A stretch of 64,000 bases of DNA from Actinoplanes campanulatus. Its GTDB lineage: Bacteria > Actinomycetota > Actinomycetes > Mycobacteriales > Micromonosporaceae. Below the pieces are notes generated by a model. It worked only from the letters and a program-made list of their open reading frames with translations, did no database searches and was not told where the DNA came from. Shown piece by piece: positions 49,614-59,787 of the stretch (position 1 is its first letter; every line of letters begins with the position of its first letter). The stretch spans positions 186,001-250,000 of the forward strand of contig NZ_BMPW01000013.1 in assembly GCF_014647795.1 (NCBI RefSeq). Direction: 5' to 3'. The position numbers were made by a program, and so were the translations under genes.

Positions 49614-49652
49614 GGAACCGCCGCACCCCTCGGTGAGGGGTGCGGCGGTTCC
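49614..49652 (-). terminator. Intrinsic terminator of ugd
   Basis: GGAACCGCCGCACCCCTC (49614-49631) pairs perfectly with 49635-49652 around a GGT loop. On the ugd (minus) strand the hairpin is followed by a run of five T, a textbook Rho-independent terminator 12 bp after the stop. Confidence 0.9.
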
Positions 49653-49664
49653 GGCCACAGTGTT

Positions 49665-51029
<1,365 letters not shown>

Positions 51030-51306
51030 GCAATCTCCTCCACCGCTATGCCGGCCCGCGGTTACGCCACGTATCGGGGGCGTGGCTCACCGGCCTCTGG
51101 TCGGAGCCGGCCGGCCGGTGCCGCCGATGGCACCGACCTGCGTGTTCCGGCCGAATGATACACAGCCTTTTGGCTCACTTTTTGTCACTGAATGTGGCCT
51201 TCCATCGTGCCGCGCTTCCTCCTCATCGGCAGGTGAACCCGGAGTGCTGCGAAGGATGCGGAAAGTTTCCGGCTCTTGACAGGAAGATGACGGAGACCGA
51301 CGCTGC
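51030..51306. other. Intergenic region between ugd and the cellulase operon
   Basis: The divergent promoters of ugd and the GH74 gene must lie here. I see a relatively AT-rich patch around 51155-51195 but no promoter elements I can fix. Its right end abuts the CebR-type operator. Confidence 0.4.
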
Positions 51307-51320
51307 TGGGAGCGCTCCCA
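51307..51320. promoter_or_regulatory. CebR operator
   Basis: TGGGAGCGCTCCCA, a perfect 14-bp palindrome identical to the CebR site known from Streptomyces. CebR is a LacI-family repressor released by cellobiose or cello-oligosaccharides. It lies 31 bp before the GH74 start, ahead of the GH74-GH48-LPMO operon. Confidence 0.9.
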
Positions 51321-51335
51321 CTCACGAGTTTCAAT

Positions 51336-51341
51336 GGAAGG
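51336..51341 (+). promoter_or_regulatory. Ribosome binding site of the GH74 gene
   Basis: GGAAGG, 10 nt before ATG 51352. The in-frame ATG at 51334 has no site in front of it and would place extra residues before the signal peptide, so 51352 is chosen. Confidence 0.55.
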
Positions 51342-51351
51342 GTCATCCCCC

Positions 51352-54021
51352 ATGCGAAGGTCCCCCGGCGGCGCGATCGTCGCCGCCCTCGTAACGGCCG
51401 CGACAGCGGTCGCCGTCGCGTCTGGCCCGAACATAGCCTCGGCCGCCCCCGCCGAGCCCTACACCTGGAAGAACGTCCGGATCGACGGCGGTGGTTTCAT
51501 CCCCGGCATCGTCTTCAACCCGGGCGAGAAGGACCTCATCTACGCGCGCACCGACATCGGCGGCGCCTACCGCTGGACCCAGTCCACCCAGAGCTGGACC
51601 CCGCTGCTCGACTGGGTCGGTCAGGACGACTGGGGACACAACGGCGTGCTCAGCATCGCCCCGGACCCGGTCGACACCGGCCGGGTCTACGCGGCCGTCG
51701 GCATGTACACCAACAGCTGGGACCCCAACAACGGCGCCATCCTGCGCTCCACCGACAAGGGAAACACCTGGCAGCGGACCGCCCTGCCGTTCAAGGTGGG
51801 CGGCAACATGCCCGGCCGTGGCATGGGCGAGCGCCTCGCCGTGGACCCGCGGAACAACCGGAACGTCTATTTCTCCGCCGAGGGTGGAAACGGGCTCTGG
51901 CGCAGCACCGACTACGGGGCCACCTGGGCGAAGGTGTCCAACTTCCCGAACGTCGGCAACTACGTGGCCGACCCGTCCGACACCAACGGCTACCTGAGCC
52001 AGAACCAGGGGCTGAGCTGGGTCACCTTCGACCCGGCGTCGACCAGCGTCTACGTGGGCGTGGCCGACAAGGCGAACCCGGTCTACCGGTCCACCGACTC
52101 CGGCGCCACCTGGGAGCGGATCGCCGGGCAGCCCACCGGCTACCTCGCGCACAAGGGCGTGGTGCAGGGGAAGTACCTGTTCATCGCCACCAGTGACACC
52201 GGCGGCCCGTACGACGGGACGGCCGGCCAGGTCGCCCGGCTGGACACCACCACCGGCGTCTGGACCGACATCTCGCCGACCCCGGTGGCCGACCGCTACT
52301 ACGGCTACTCCGGGCTCACCGTCGACAAGCAGAAGCCCGGCACGCTGATGGTCGCCACCCAGACCTCCTGGTGGCCGGACGCGATCTTCTTCCGGTCCAC
52401 CGACTACGGCGCCACCTGGACCCGGATCTGGGACTGGAACGGCTACCCGAGCCAGACGAAGCGCTACACCATGGACATCTCGGCCAACCCGTGGCTGGAC
52501 TTCAACAGCAATCCGCAGCCCCCGGAGAGCACCCCGAAGCTCGGCTGGATGAACGAGAGCCTGGAGATCGACCCGTTCGACTCCAACCGGCTGCTCTACG
52601 GCACCGGCGCCACCCTCTACGGCACCACCCAGCTCACCAACTGGGACGCCAACACCACCTTCTCGATCAAGCCGTTCGCCAAGGGCATCGAGGAGACCGC
52701 GGTCCAGGACCTGGCCAGCCCGCCGACCGGGGCGCCGCTGGTCAGCGCCCTCTTCGACGTCGGCGGCTTCTACCACGCCGACCTCGACACCGTGCAGGCG
52801 AGCTTCCACGACAGCCCGGCGCTGGGCAGCAACACCGGCCTGGACTTCGCCGAGCTCAACCCGCAGTTCTTCGTCCGGGTCGGCAACGCCTCGGCCGCCC
52901 CGCACATCGGCGTCTCCAACGACGGCGGCAAGAACTGGTACCAGGGCCAGGAGCCGTCCGGCGTGACCGGCGGCGGCACCGTCGCGGTCGGCGCCGACGC
53001 CAACGCGGTGGTCTGGTCCCCGGCCGGCGTGGGCGTGCACTACTCCACCACCCGGGGCAGCACCTGGACCGCGTCGACCGGCATTCCGGCCGGGGCCAAG
53101 GTCGAGAGCGACAGAGTCAACCCCAAGACCTTCTACGGGTACGCCGCGGGCAGGTTCTACACGTCCACCGACGGCGGGGCGACGTTCACCGCCTCCGCCG
53201 CCGCGATGCCCACCGAGGGCCGGGTGAACCTGAAGGCCGTCCCGGGCGCCGCCGGTGAGGTGTGGGTGGCCGGTAGGACCGGGCTGCTGCGCTCCACCAA
53301 CTCCGGCCAGACGTTCACCGCGATCGGCGGCGGCGTCTCCGAGGGCATCAACGTGGCCTTCGGCAAGGCCGCCCCGGGCGCCACCGCCCCGGCGGTCTAC
53401 CTGGTCGGCACGGTCGACGGCGTGGACGGCGTGTTCCGGTCCGACAACACCGGGGCCTACTGGGTCCGGATCAACGACGACAAGCACCAGTACGGCAACG
53501 CCGGCGACGCCCTGGCCGGTGACCCGCGCGTCTACGGCCGGGTCTACCTGGGCACCAACGGACGCGGCATCCTCTACGCCGACCGGCAGGGCGGGCCGAC
53601 CTCGCCGACCCCGTCGACGTCGGCCTCCTCGGCGTCGCCCTCTCCCTCGGTCTCCGTGTCCCCGTCGGTCTCGGTCTCGCCGTCGGTCTCCGTCTCGCCC
53701 TCCACCTCCACCGGGTGCACCGCCACCTACAAGGTGACCGGGCAGTGGGGCGGCGGCTTCCAGGGCGAGGTGACCGTCAAGAACACCGGTACGGCCACCA
53801 CCACCGGGTGGAAGGTCGGCTGGACCTACACGGCCGGGCAGACCGTCACGCAGAGCTGGGGCGGCACCGCCACCCAGTCCGGCGCCGCGGTCACCGTCGT
53901 GAACGCCGGATACAACGGCACCCTCACGTCCGGGGCATCCACCACGTTCGGATTCCTCGGCGGCAACACCGGCACCACCAACCCCGTTCCGTCCCCGATC
54001 AGCTGTTCCACCACCCCGTAG
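51352..54021 (+). CDS. GH74 xyloglucanase/endoglucanase with C-terminal CBM2
   Basis: About 889 residues. Sec signal peptide to ~residue 30 (NIASAAPAEP). The GH74 double beta-propeller carries repeated BNR-like motifs (RSTDKGNTWQRT, RSTDYGATWAKV, RSTDSGATWERI). Catalytic Asp candidates lie in YARTDIGGAYRW and in the second propeller. A Ser/Pro/Thr/Val linker (SPSVSVSPSVSVSPS) leads to a CBM2 (CTATYKVTGQWGGGFQGEVTVKN, with two Cys near its ends). Cleaves xyloglucan or cellulose outside the cell. First gene of the operon controlled by the CebR site. Confidence 0.93.
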   Translation: MRRSPGGAIVAALVTAATAVAVASGPNIASAAPAEPYTWKNVRIDGGGFIPGIVFNPGEKDLIYARTDIGGAYRWTQSTQSWTPLLDWVGQDDWGHNGVLSIAPDPVDTGRVYAAVGMYTNSWDPNNGAILRSTDKGNTWQRTALPFKVGGNMPGRGMGERLAVDPRNNRNVYFSAEGGNGLWRSTDYGATWAKVSNFPNVGNYVADPSDTNGYLSQNQGLSWVTFDPASTSVYVGVADKANPVYRSTDSGATWERIAGQPTGYLAHKGVVQGKYLFIATSDTGGPYDGTAGQVARLDTTTGVWTDISPTPVADRYYGYSGLTVDKQKPGTLMVATQTSWWPDAIFFRSTDYGATWTRIWDWNGYPSQTKRYTMDISANPWLDFNSNPQPPESTPKLGWMNESLEIDPFDSNRLLYGTGATLYGTTQLTNWDANTTFSIKPFAKGIEETAVQDLASPPTGAPLVSALFDVGGFYHADLDTVQASFHDSPALGSNTGLDFAELNPQFFVRVGNASAAPHIGVSNDGGKNWYQGQEPSGVTGGGTVAVGADANAVVWSPAGVGVHYSTTRGSTWTASTGIPAGAKVESDRVNPKTFYGYAAGRFYTSTDGGATFTASAAAMPTEGRVNLKAVPGAAGEVWVAGRTGLLRSTNSGQTFTAIGGGVSEGINVAFGKAAPGATAPAVYLVGTVDGVDGVFRSDNTGAYWVRINDDKHQYGNAGDALAGDPRVYGRVYLGTNGRGILYADRQGGPTSPTPSTSASSASPSPSVSVSPSVSVSPSVSVSPSTSTGCTATYKVTGQWGGGFQGEVTVKNTGTATTTGWKVGWTYTAGQTVTQSWGGTATQSGAAVTVVNAGYNGTLTSGASTTFGFLGGNTGTTNPVPSPISCSTTP

Positions 54022-54029
54022 GCCGGATC

Positions 54030-54053
54030 CCGGGCGGCCCACGGGCCGCCCGG
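54030..54053 (+). terminator. Intercistronic hairpin between GH74 and GH48 genes
   Basis: CCGGGCGGCCC (54030-54040) and GGGCCGCCCGG (54043-54053) are perfect arms with a 2-nt gap (in practice a 9-bp stem with a 6-nt loop). It may attenuate or stabilise the message rather than end it, since GH48 and LPMO genes follow closely. Confidence 0.5.
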
Positions 54054-54078
54054 AACCCGGCGGAGAGGAACACCCCCC

Positions 54079-56997
54079 GTGAGTCCATTCAGACACCGCC
54101 TGCGACGCAGGCTGGCACTCTCCGGCGTCGCCGTTCTCGGCGCCGGCGCGGTGCTCGCGGCCGGCGCCCCGGCCTATGCCGCGGCCGGCTGCACCGTGGT
54201 CTACAAGGTGCAGAGCCAGTGGCCCGGCGGCTTCACCGGCGACATCCAGATCAAGAACACCGGTGACCCGCTGTCCAGCTGGAAGCTCGAGTTCGATTTC
54301 CCGGACGCCGCGCAGAAGGCGGGGCAGGGCTGGAGTGGCGTCTACAGCCAGACCGGCCAGCACGTCACCGTCAACAACGCCGCCTGGAACGGCTCGCTCG
54401 GCACCAACGCCACCGTGGGCACCGGCTTCAACGGCACCTTCGGCTCGGCCAACCCGGTGCCGACCGCGTTCACCCTCAACGGCACCGCCTGCAACCAGGC
54501 CGCGAACGCGCCGACCGTGGCCATCACCAGCCCGGCGGCCAACACCCGCTACACCGCGCCGGCGTCCATCCCGATCGCGGCGACCGCCACGGCGGCCGGC
54601 GGGCAGACCATCAGCAAGGTCGAGTTCTACCACGACGGCCTGCTGCTGGGCACCGACACGGCCGCGCCGTACACGTACTCCTGGGACGGGGTGCCGGCGC
54701 AGACCGCCGCCTACCACGTGCAGGCCATCGCGTACGACAACGCCGGCACCAAGAGCAGCACCGCCGACGTGCCGGTCTTCGTCGACGCGGCGACCACCCC
54801 GGCGATCGTCGCCGACGCCACCTCGCTGGCGATCAACCCCGGCGCGAGCGGTACGTTCAAGATCGCGCTGAGCAAGGCGCCGACCGCGAACGTCACGGTC
54901 GCCGTGGCCCGTTCCGCGGGCTCCACCGCGGTCACCGTGGCCCCGGCGACGCTCACCTTCACCACGTCGAACTGGAGCACCGGCCAGTCGGTCACCGTCT
55001 CGGCCGCCAGCACGGCGACGGCCGGGTCCACCGCGACGATCTCGGCCACCTCGACCGGCTACACGGCCGCCCAGCTGGGCGTCACCGTCACCGAGCCGGG
55101 CTCGGTGGACACCCGGTTCACGCAGCTCTACAACGACCTGAAGAACCCGGCCAACGGCTACTTCAGCCCGGAAGGCGTGCCCTACCACTCGATCGAGACG
55201 CTGATCGACGAGGCGCCCGACCACGGTCACGAGACCACGAGTGAGGCGTTCTCCTACTGGCTGTGGCTGGAGGCCGCCAACTCGCGGATCACCGGCGACT
55301 GGGCGCCGTTCAACAGCGCCTGGACCACGATGGAGAAGTACATCATCCCGTCGCACGCCGACCAGCCGACGAACGCGAACTACAACGCGTCCAAGCCGGC
55401 GACGTACGCGGCCGAGTACCCGCTTCCGTCGCAGTACCCGTCCCAGCTCGACACCGGCGTCTCGGTCGGCACCGACCCGCTGGCCGCCGAGCTGAAGAGC
55501 GCGTACGGCACCGACGACATCTACGGCATGCACTGGCTGCTGGACGTCGACAACACGTACGGCTTCGGGCACTGCGGTGACGGCACCACCCGGGTCGCCT
55601 ACATCAACACCTTCCAGCGTGGCACCCAGGAGTCGACCTGGGAGACCGTGCCGCAGCCGTCCTGCGACACGTTCAAGCACGGTGGCCCGAACGGCTACCT
55701 GGACCTGTTCACCAAGGACGCGTCCTACGCCAAGCAGTGGAAGTACACCAACGCCCCGGACGCCGACGCCCGTGCCGTGCAGGTCGCCTACTGGGCTCTG
55801 CAGTGGGCCACCGAGCAGGGCAAGCAGTCGCAGATCTCGACGACCGTCGCCAACGCCGCCAAGATGGGCGACTACCTGCGGTACTCGTTCTACGACAAGT
55901 ACTTCAAGCAGCCCGGCTGCGCGTCCACCTCGTGTGCCGCGGGCACCGGCAAGAACGCCTCCAGCAACCTGATGTCGTGGTACTACGCCTGGGGCGGGGC
56001 CTACGACACCAGCGCCGGATGGGCGTGGCGCATCGGCTCCAGCACGAGCCACTTCGGCTACCAGAACCCGATGGCCGCGTACATCCTGTCCAACGTCAGC
56101 GCCTTCAACCCGAAGTCGCCGACCGCGAAGGCCGACTGGCAGGCCAGCCTGACCCGGCAGCTGGAGTTCTACCAGTGGCTGCAGTCGTCCGAGGGCGCGA
56201 TCGCCGGCGGTGCGACCAACAGCTGGAACGGCAACTACTCGGCGCGGCCGGCCGGCACGCCGACCTTCTACGGCCTGGCCTACGTGGAGGCCCCGGTCTA
56301 CTCCGACCCGCCGTCCAACCAGTGGTTCGGCATGCAGGCCTGGTCGCTGGAGCGGCTGGCCGAGTACTACTACACGACCGGTGACGCCAAGGCCAAGACG
56401 ATCCTCGACAAGTGGGTCACCTGGGCGCTGGCGAACTCCACCATCACCGCCACCAACTTCGAGATCCCGTCCGACCTGACCTGGTCCGGCGCGCCGGCCA
56501 CGTGGAACCCGTCGAGCCCGGCGGCCAACACCAACCTGCACGTCACGGTCAAGAACAAGAGCCAGGACCTGGGTGTCGCCGGCTCGTTCGCGAAGCTGCT
56601 GACCTTCTACGCCGCCAAGTCCGGCAACACGGCGGCGAAGACGGCCGCGAAGAACCTGCTCGACGCGATCTGGACGCACAAGGACGGCAAGGGCGTCTCG
56701 GTGACCGAGACCCGTGCCGACTACAACCGGTTCGACGACGTCTACAACGCGTCCACCGGTCAGGGCATCTACATCCCGCCGGGCTGGAGCGGCAAGATGC
56801 CGAACGGCGACGTGATCCAGCCGGGTGTCTCGTTCCTGGACATCCGCAGCTTCTACCGCAACGACCCGGACTTCCCCAAGGTCCAGGCCTACCTGAACGG
56901 CGGCGCCGCGCCGACGTTCAACTACCACCGGTTCTGGGCGCAGGTCGACGTCGCCACCGGCTACGCCGAGTACGCCCGCCTCTTCCCCCAGGGGTGA
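54079..56997 (+). CDS. GH48 cellobiohydrolase with N-terminal CBM2
   Basis: 972 residues from GTG 54079, with GGAGAGGA upstream. Order: signal peptide (ends PAYAAAGC), CBM2 (GCTVVYKVQSQWPGGFTGDIQIKN ... NGTAC), an Ig-like domain around 145-240 (TVAITSPAANTRYTAPASIPIAA), a Calx-beta-like segment (~240-340), then the ~630-residue GH48 domain. The general acid Glu lies in EAPDHGHETTSEAFSYWLWLEA. Further GH48 marks are MHWLLDVDNTYGFG and DYNRFDDVYNASTGQGIYIPPGW. Processive, reducing-end exocellulase, usually the key enzyme for crystalline cellulose. Confidence 0.96.
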   Translation: MSPFRHRLRRRLALSGVAVLGAGAVLAAGAPAYAAAGCTVVYKVQSQWPGGFTGDIQIKNTGDPLSSWKLEFDFPDAAQKAGQGWSGVYSQTGQHVTVNNAAWNGSLGTNATVGTGFNGTFGSANPVPTAFTLNGTACNQAANAPTVAITSPAANTRYTAPASIPIAATATAAGGQTISKVEFYHDGLLLGTDTAAPYTYSWDGVPAQTAAYHVQAIAYDNAGTKSSTADVPVFVDAATTPAIVADATSLAINPGASGTFKIALSKAPTANVTVAVARSAGSTAVTVAPATLTFTTSNWSTGQSVTVSAASTATAGSTATISATSTGYTAAQLGVTVTEPGSVDTRFTQLYNDLKNPANGYFSPEGVPYHSIETLIDEAPDHGHETTSEAFSYWLWLEAANSRITGDWAPFNSAWTTMEKYIIPSHADQPTNANYNASKPATYAAEYPLPSQYPSQLDTGVSVGTDPLAAELKSAYGTDDIYGMHWLLDVDNTYGFGHCGDGTTRVAYINTFQRGTQESTWETVPQPSCDTFKHGGPNGYLDLFTKDASYAKQWKYTNAPDADARAVQVAYWALQWATEQGKQSQISTTVANAAKMGDYLRYSFYDKYFKQPGCASTSCAAGTGKNASSNLMSWYYAWGGAYDTSAGWAWRIGSSTSHFGYQNPMAAYILSNVSAFNPKSPTAKADWQASLTRQLEFYQWLQSSEGAIAGGATNSWNGNYSARPAGTPTFYGLAYVEAPVYSDPPSNQWFGMQAWSLERLAEYYYTTGDAKAKTILDKWVTWALANSTITATNFEIPSDLTWSGAPATWNPSSPAANTNLHVTVKNKSQDLGVAGSFAKLLTFYAAKSGNTAAKTAAKNLLDAIWTHKDGKGVSVTETRADYNRFDDVYNASTGQGIYIPPGWSGKMPNGDVIQPGVSFLDIRSFYRNDPDFPKVQAYLNGGAAPTFNYHRFWAQVDVATGYAEYARLFPQG

Positions 56998-56999
56998 CG

Positions 57000-58112
57000 A
57001 TGAGAATTCTCAGAATGGCCGCGGTGGCCCTGTTCGCCGCCGCGGCCGGGCTCCTGGCCCTGCCCAGCAGCCCAGCTCAGGCCCACGGCGCCATCCAGGT
57101 GCCCGGTAGCCGCACCTGGTTCTGCTACCAGGACGGCCGTAACCCGAACACCGGCGCGATCGAGCCCAAGAACGCCGCCTGCGCCGCGGCGGTGGCGGCG
57201 AGCGGTGTCACGTCGCTCTACAACTGGTTCGCCGTGCTCCGGTCCGACGGGGCGGGGCGGGTCAGCGGGTTCCTCCCGGACGGTCAGCTGTGCAGCGGCG
57301 GGACCGGCGGGCCGTACAACTTCACCGGGTTCAACCTGGCCCGTACCGACTGGCCGACGACGCACCTGACGGCCGGGGCGACCATGCAGTTCAAGTACAA
57401 CGACTGGGCCAAACACCCCGGCACGTTCTACCTCTACATCACCAAGGACGGCTACGACCCGACCAAGCCGCTCGCCTGGAGCGACCTCGAGCCGACGCCG
57501 TTCGACCAGGTGACCAACCCGCCGGCCAACGGCGGGCCGGGCACCGACGACGGGCACTACTACTGGACCGGCAAGCTGCCGGCCGGTAAGACCGGCAAGC
57601 ACCTGATCTACTCGGTGTGGTCGCGCTCGGACAGCACGGAGACCTTCTACGGCTGTTCGGACGTGGTCTTCGACGGCGGCAACGGCGAGGTCACCGGGAT
57701 CGGCGGCGGGGGCACCACCAGCCCGTCCCCGAGCACGCCCACCTCGCCCTCGCCCAGCGTGCCGGTCTCCCCGAGCGCCTCGGTGTCGCCGAGCACGCCC
57801 GGCGGCGGAACCGGCGGCTGCTCCGGCATGTACAACGTCGTCTCGGCGTGGAGCGGTGGCTTCCAGGGCCAGATCATGGTGCACGCCGGCACGTCGGCGG
57901 TGAACGGCTGGAACGTCTCCTGGACGTTCCCGGGCGACCAGAAGGTCGCCCAGGTGTGGAGCGGGAAGGCCACCACCAGCGGATCCCTGGTGTCGGTGAC
58001 CAACGAGAGCTGGAACGCGAGCGTCCCGGCCAACGGTTCCGTCACCTTCGGCTTCCTGGCGTCCGGCACAGCCGCGACACAGTTGCAGAACCTGACCTGC
58101 ACCACGGGGTGA
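57000..58112 (+). CDS. AA10 lytic polysaccharide monooxygenase with C-terminal CBM2
   Basis: 370 residues from ATG 57000, 2 nt after the GH48 stop. Signal peptide of 28 residues leaves His29 (AQA/HGAIQ) as the mature N-terminus, the first ligand of the copper histidine brace. The second His is probably the one in DWAKHPGTFYLYITK, and the axial aromatic lies in TFYGCSDVVF. The RTWFCYQDGR start is typical of cellulose-active C1 oxidisers. A Ser/Pro/Thr linker leads to CBM2 (CSGMYNVVSAWSGGFQGQIMV). Oxidatively breaks crystalline cellulose to aid the GH48 enzyme. Confidence 0.94.
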   Translation: MRILRMAAVALFAAAAGLLALPSSPAQAHGAIQVPGSRTWFCYQDGRNPNTGAIEPKNAACAAAVAASGVTSLYNWFAVLRSDGAGRVSGFLPDGQLCSGGTGGPYNFTGFNLARTDWPTTHLTAGATMQFKYNDWAKHPGTFYLYITKDGYDPTKPLAWSDLEPTPFDQVTNPPANGGPGTDDGHYYWTGKLPAGKTGKHLIYSVWSRSDSTETFYGCSDVVFDGGNGEVTGIGGGGTTSPSPSTPTSPSPSVPVSPSASVSPSTPGGGTGGCSGMYNVVSAWSGGFQGQIMVHAGTSAVNGWNVSWTFPGDQKVAQVWSGKATTSGSLVSVTNESWNASVPANGSVTFGFLASGTAATQLQNLTCTTG

Positions 58113-58164
58113 CACCCCGGTGACGGTTCCCCCGGCAGTGTGATGGACGTCGCGCCGCCGGGGG
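58105..58164 (+). terminator. Hairpins after the LPMO gene
   Basis: CGGGGT-GAC-ACCCCG (58105-58119) overlaps the stop codon. A second stem pairs CCCCCGGC (58129-58136) with GCCGGGGG (58157-58164). Together they probably end the cellulase operon. Confidence 0.5.
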
Positions 58165-58185
58165 CGCCGTACACCGGGAGGCAGC

Positions 58186-59529
58186 TTGACGAGCAACGGA
58201 CGATATCCGTACGTTACCCGCATTAAGCAAAAAAGCTCTTTTTCAGGTCGATCCGGCCGGCCCGCGGTCGGCCGCGTGCTCACCCGCCGCGGCCTGCTGC
58301 TGGCCGGTGGCGGCGCGACACTCGTCGTGGCCACGCCCGGTGCCGCCGGGCAGCGGACCACCCTGGAACGTGAGCCCCCGCGGGTCGGCACCTGGGCGGC
58401 CGCCCCCACCGCGGTTCCGGTGAAGAAGCTCCTGACGCTCGACGACGAGACCGTACGGCAGGTCCTGCACACTAGCATCGGCGGCGATCTCCCACGGCTC
58501 ACCCTGTCGAACGAGTACGGCGCCGAACCGGTGCGCATCGGCGCCGCCCGGATCGGGGTGCGCACCGGTGGCCTGGGGTCCAGCGCCACCGTCCCGGGCA
58601 GTGACCGGCCGCTCACCTTCAACGGCTCGCCGGCCCCCGTCCTGGCCCCCGGGCAGGTGCTGGTCAGCGACCCCGCCGACCTCGTCATCGAGGCCGGCGC
58701 CGACGTGGTGGTCAGCCTCTACCTGCCGGAACGCGTTCGGGCCGGCACGATCAGCCCTCGCTCGAAGCAGGAGAACCTGATCGTCGCCGGCGACGCCACC
58801 GCGCGGCCCGATCCGGGTCCCGGCAAGACCATCACCCGGTACCTGTGGGTGACCGGGCTGAGCGTCCGCGCGGTGCGGGCGGCGTCCGCGATCGTCGCCC
58901 TCGGCGACTCGATCACCTGCGGCACCTCGACCACCGACAACGCCAACCACCGCTGGCCCGACCTGCTCGCCGCCCGGCTGCGCGTCGAAGGGCTGCCCCG
59001 CGGGGTGCTCAACGCCGGGCTCAGCGGCAACCGGCTGCTGTTCGGCTACGAGGACCCGACCGGCAGCGCGGACAAGAAGGCGTACATCGGCGCGGCCACG
59101 CTCCGGCGCTTCGACCGTGACGTGCTCACCCACCCGGGCGTGAGCCACGTGATCATCCTGGTCGGCGTGAACGACCTGGCCAACAAGCCGGCCCGCACCG
59201 CCGCCGAGATGATCGCCGGGCACCGGGAGCTGATCCTGCGGTCCCGCGCGGCCGGGCTACGGGTGATCGGCGGCACCCTGCTGCCCTTCGCCGGCGCCTC
59301 GGACCGCTACGACAGGCAGGCCAGCCAGCGGGTCCGGACGGAACTCAACGCGTGGATCCGGGGCGGCGGCGAGTACGACGGGGTGATCGACTTCGACGCG
59401 GCGATGCGCGACCCGAACGATCCGTGGCGCCTGAACCCCCGTTACGACTCCGGGGACGGGCTGCACCCCAACGACGAGGGCACCGCGGCGCTGGCCGCGG
59501 CCGTGCCGCTGAGCCTGCTCGGTAACTGA
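58186..59529 (+). CDS. Secreted SGNH/GDSL hydrolase with Tat-like signal
   Basis: 447 residues from TTG 58186, which follows GGGAGG by 4 nt; GTG 58276 (in frame, residue 31) is an alternative. A twin-arginine-type signal (LTRRGLLLAGGGATLVV) follows. SGNH blocks: VALGDSITCG (Ser), NAGLSGNRLL (Gly), LVGVNDLA (Asn) and DGLHPNDEG (Asp, His). The first ~180 residues are a beta-rich domain seen in actinobacterial GDSL esterases (LTLSNEYGAEPVRIGAARI). It may deacetylate plant polysaccharides, given the cellulase operon before it, but the substrate is unproven. The TTG also forms the start of a possible -35 (TTGACG-18-TACGTT), so the start is uncertain. Confidence 0.85.
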   Translation: MTSNGRYPYVTRIKQKSSFSGRSGRPAVGRVLTRRGLLLAGGGATLVVATPGAAGQRTTLEREPPRVGTWAAAPTAVPVKKLLTLDDETVRQVLHTSIGGDLPRLTLSNEYGAEPVRIGAARIGVRTGGLGSSATVPGSDRPLTFNGSPAPVLAPGQVLVSDPADLVIEAGADVVVSLYLPERVRAGTISPRSKQENLIVAGDATARPDPGPGKTITRYLWVTGLSVRAVRAASAIVALGDSITCGTSTTDNANHRWPDLLAARLRVEGLPRGVLNAGLSGNRLLFGYEDPTGSADKKAYIGAATLRRFDRDVLTHPGVSHVIILVGVNDLANKPARTAAEMIAGHRELILRSRAAGLRVIGGTLLPFAGASDRYDRQASQRVRTELNAWIRGGGEYDGVIDFDAAMRDPNDPWRLNPRYDSGDGLHPNDEGTAALAAAVPLSLLGN

Positions 59530-59538
59530 CCGTCCACC

Positions 59539-59597
59539 TCCGGCTGGCTCACAGCGCTGTGTCAGGCCCCCCAGAACAGCACTGCGAGCCAGCCGGA
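59539..59597. terminator. Large hairpin after the SGNH hydrolase
   Basis: TCCGGCTGGCTC (59539-59550) pairs perfectly with GAGCCAGCCGGA (59586-59597). Inside, CAGCGCTGT pairs with ACAGCACTG with one mismatch. The result is a stem of over 20 bp, 10 bp past the stop. Confidence 0.8.
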
Positions 59598-59787
59598 AGT
59601 GGCGGCCGGGGCGGCTCAGAAGGTGGCCGCGCCCGGCGTCGCCCCCCATGGACGATCAGGGCGCCCACGACCCCCCGTGATACCCGTGGACGCCGGACAA
59701 TGGTGCCCTGACCCGTTTGCAAAATCCTTGCACTTGAGCAATCGTTCTAGGCTCTGACGGGGGAAGCTTCACGGGGGAACAAACGGG

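Noticed and set aside
51343-56928. A 1861-codon open frame antisense to the GH74 and GH48 genes
   Set aside because: It is the mirror of two strongly supported cellulase genes. Its composition (Arg/Gly/Val/Asp-rich, no domains) is what high-GC codon use produces on the opposite strand.
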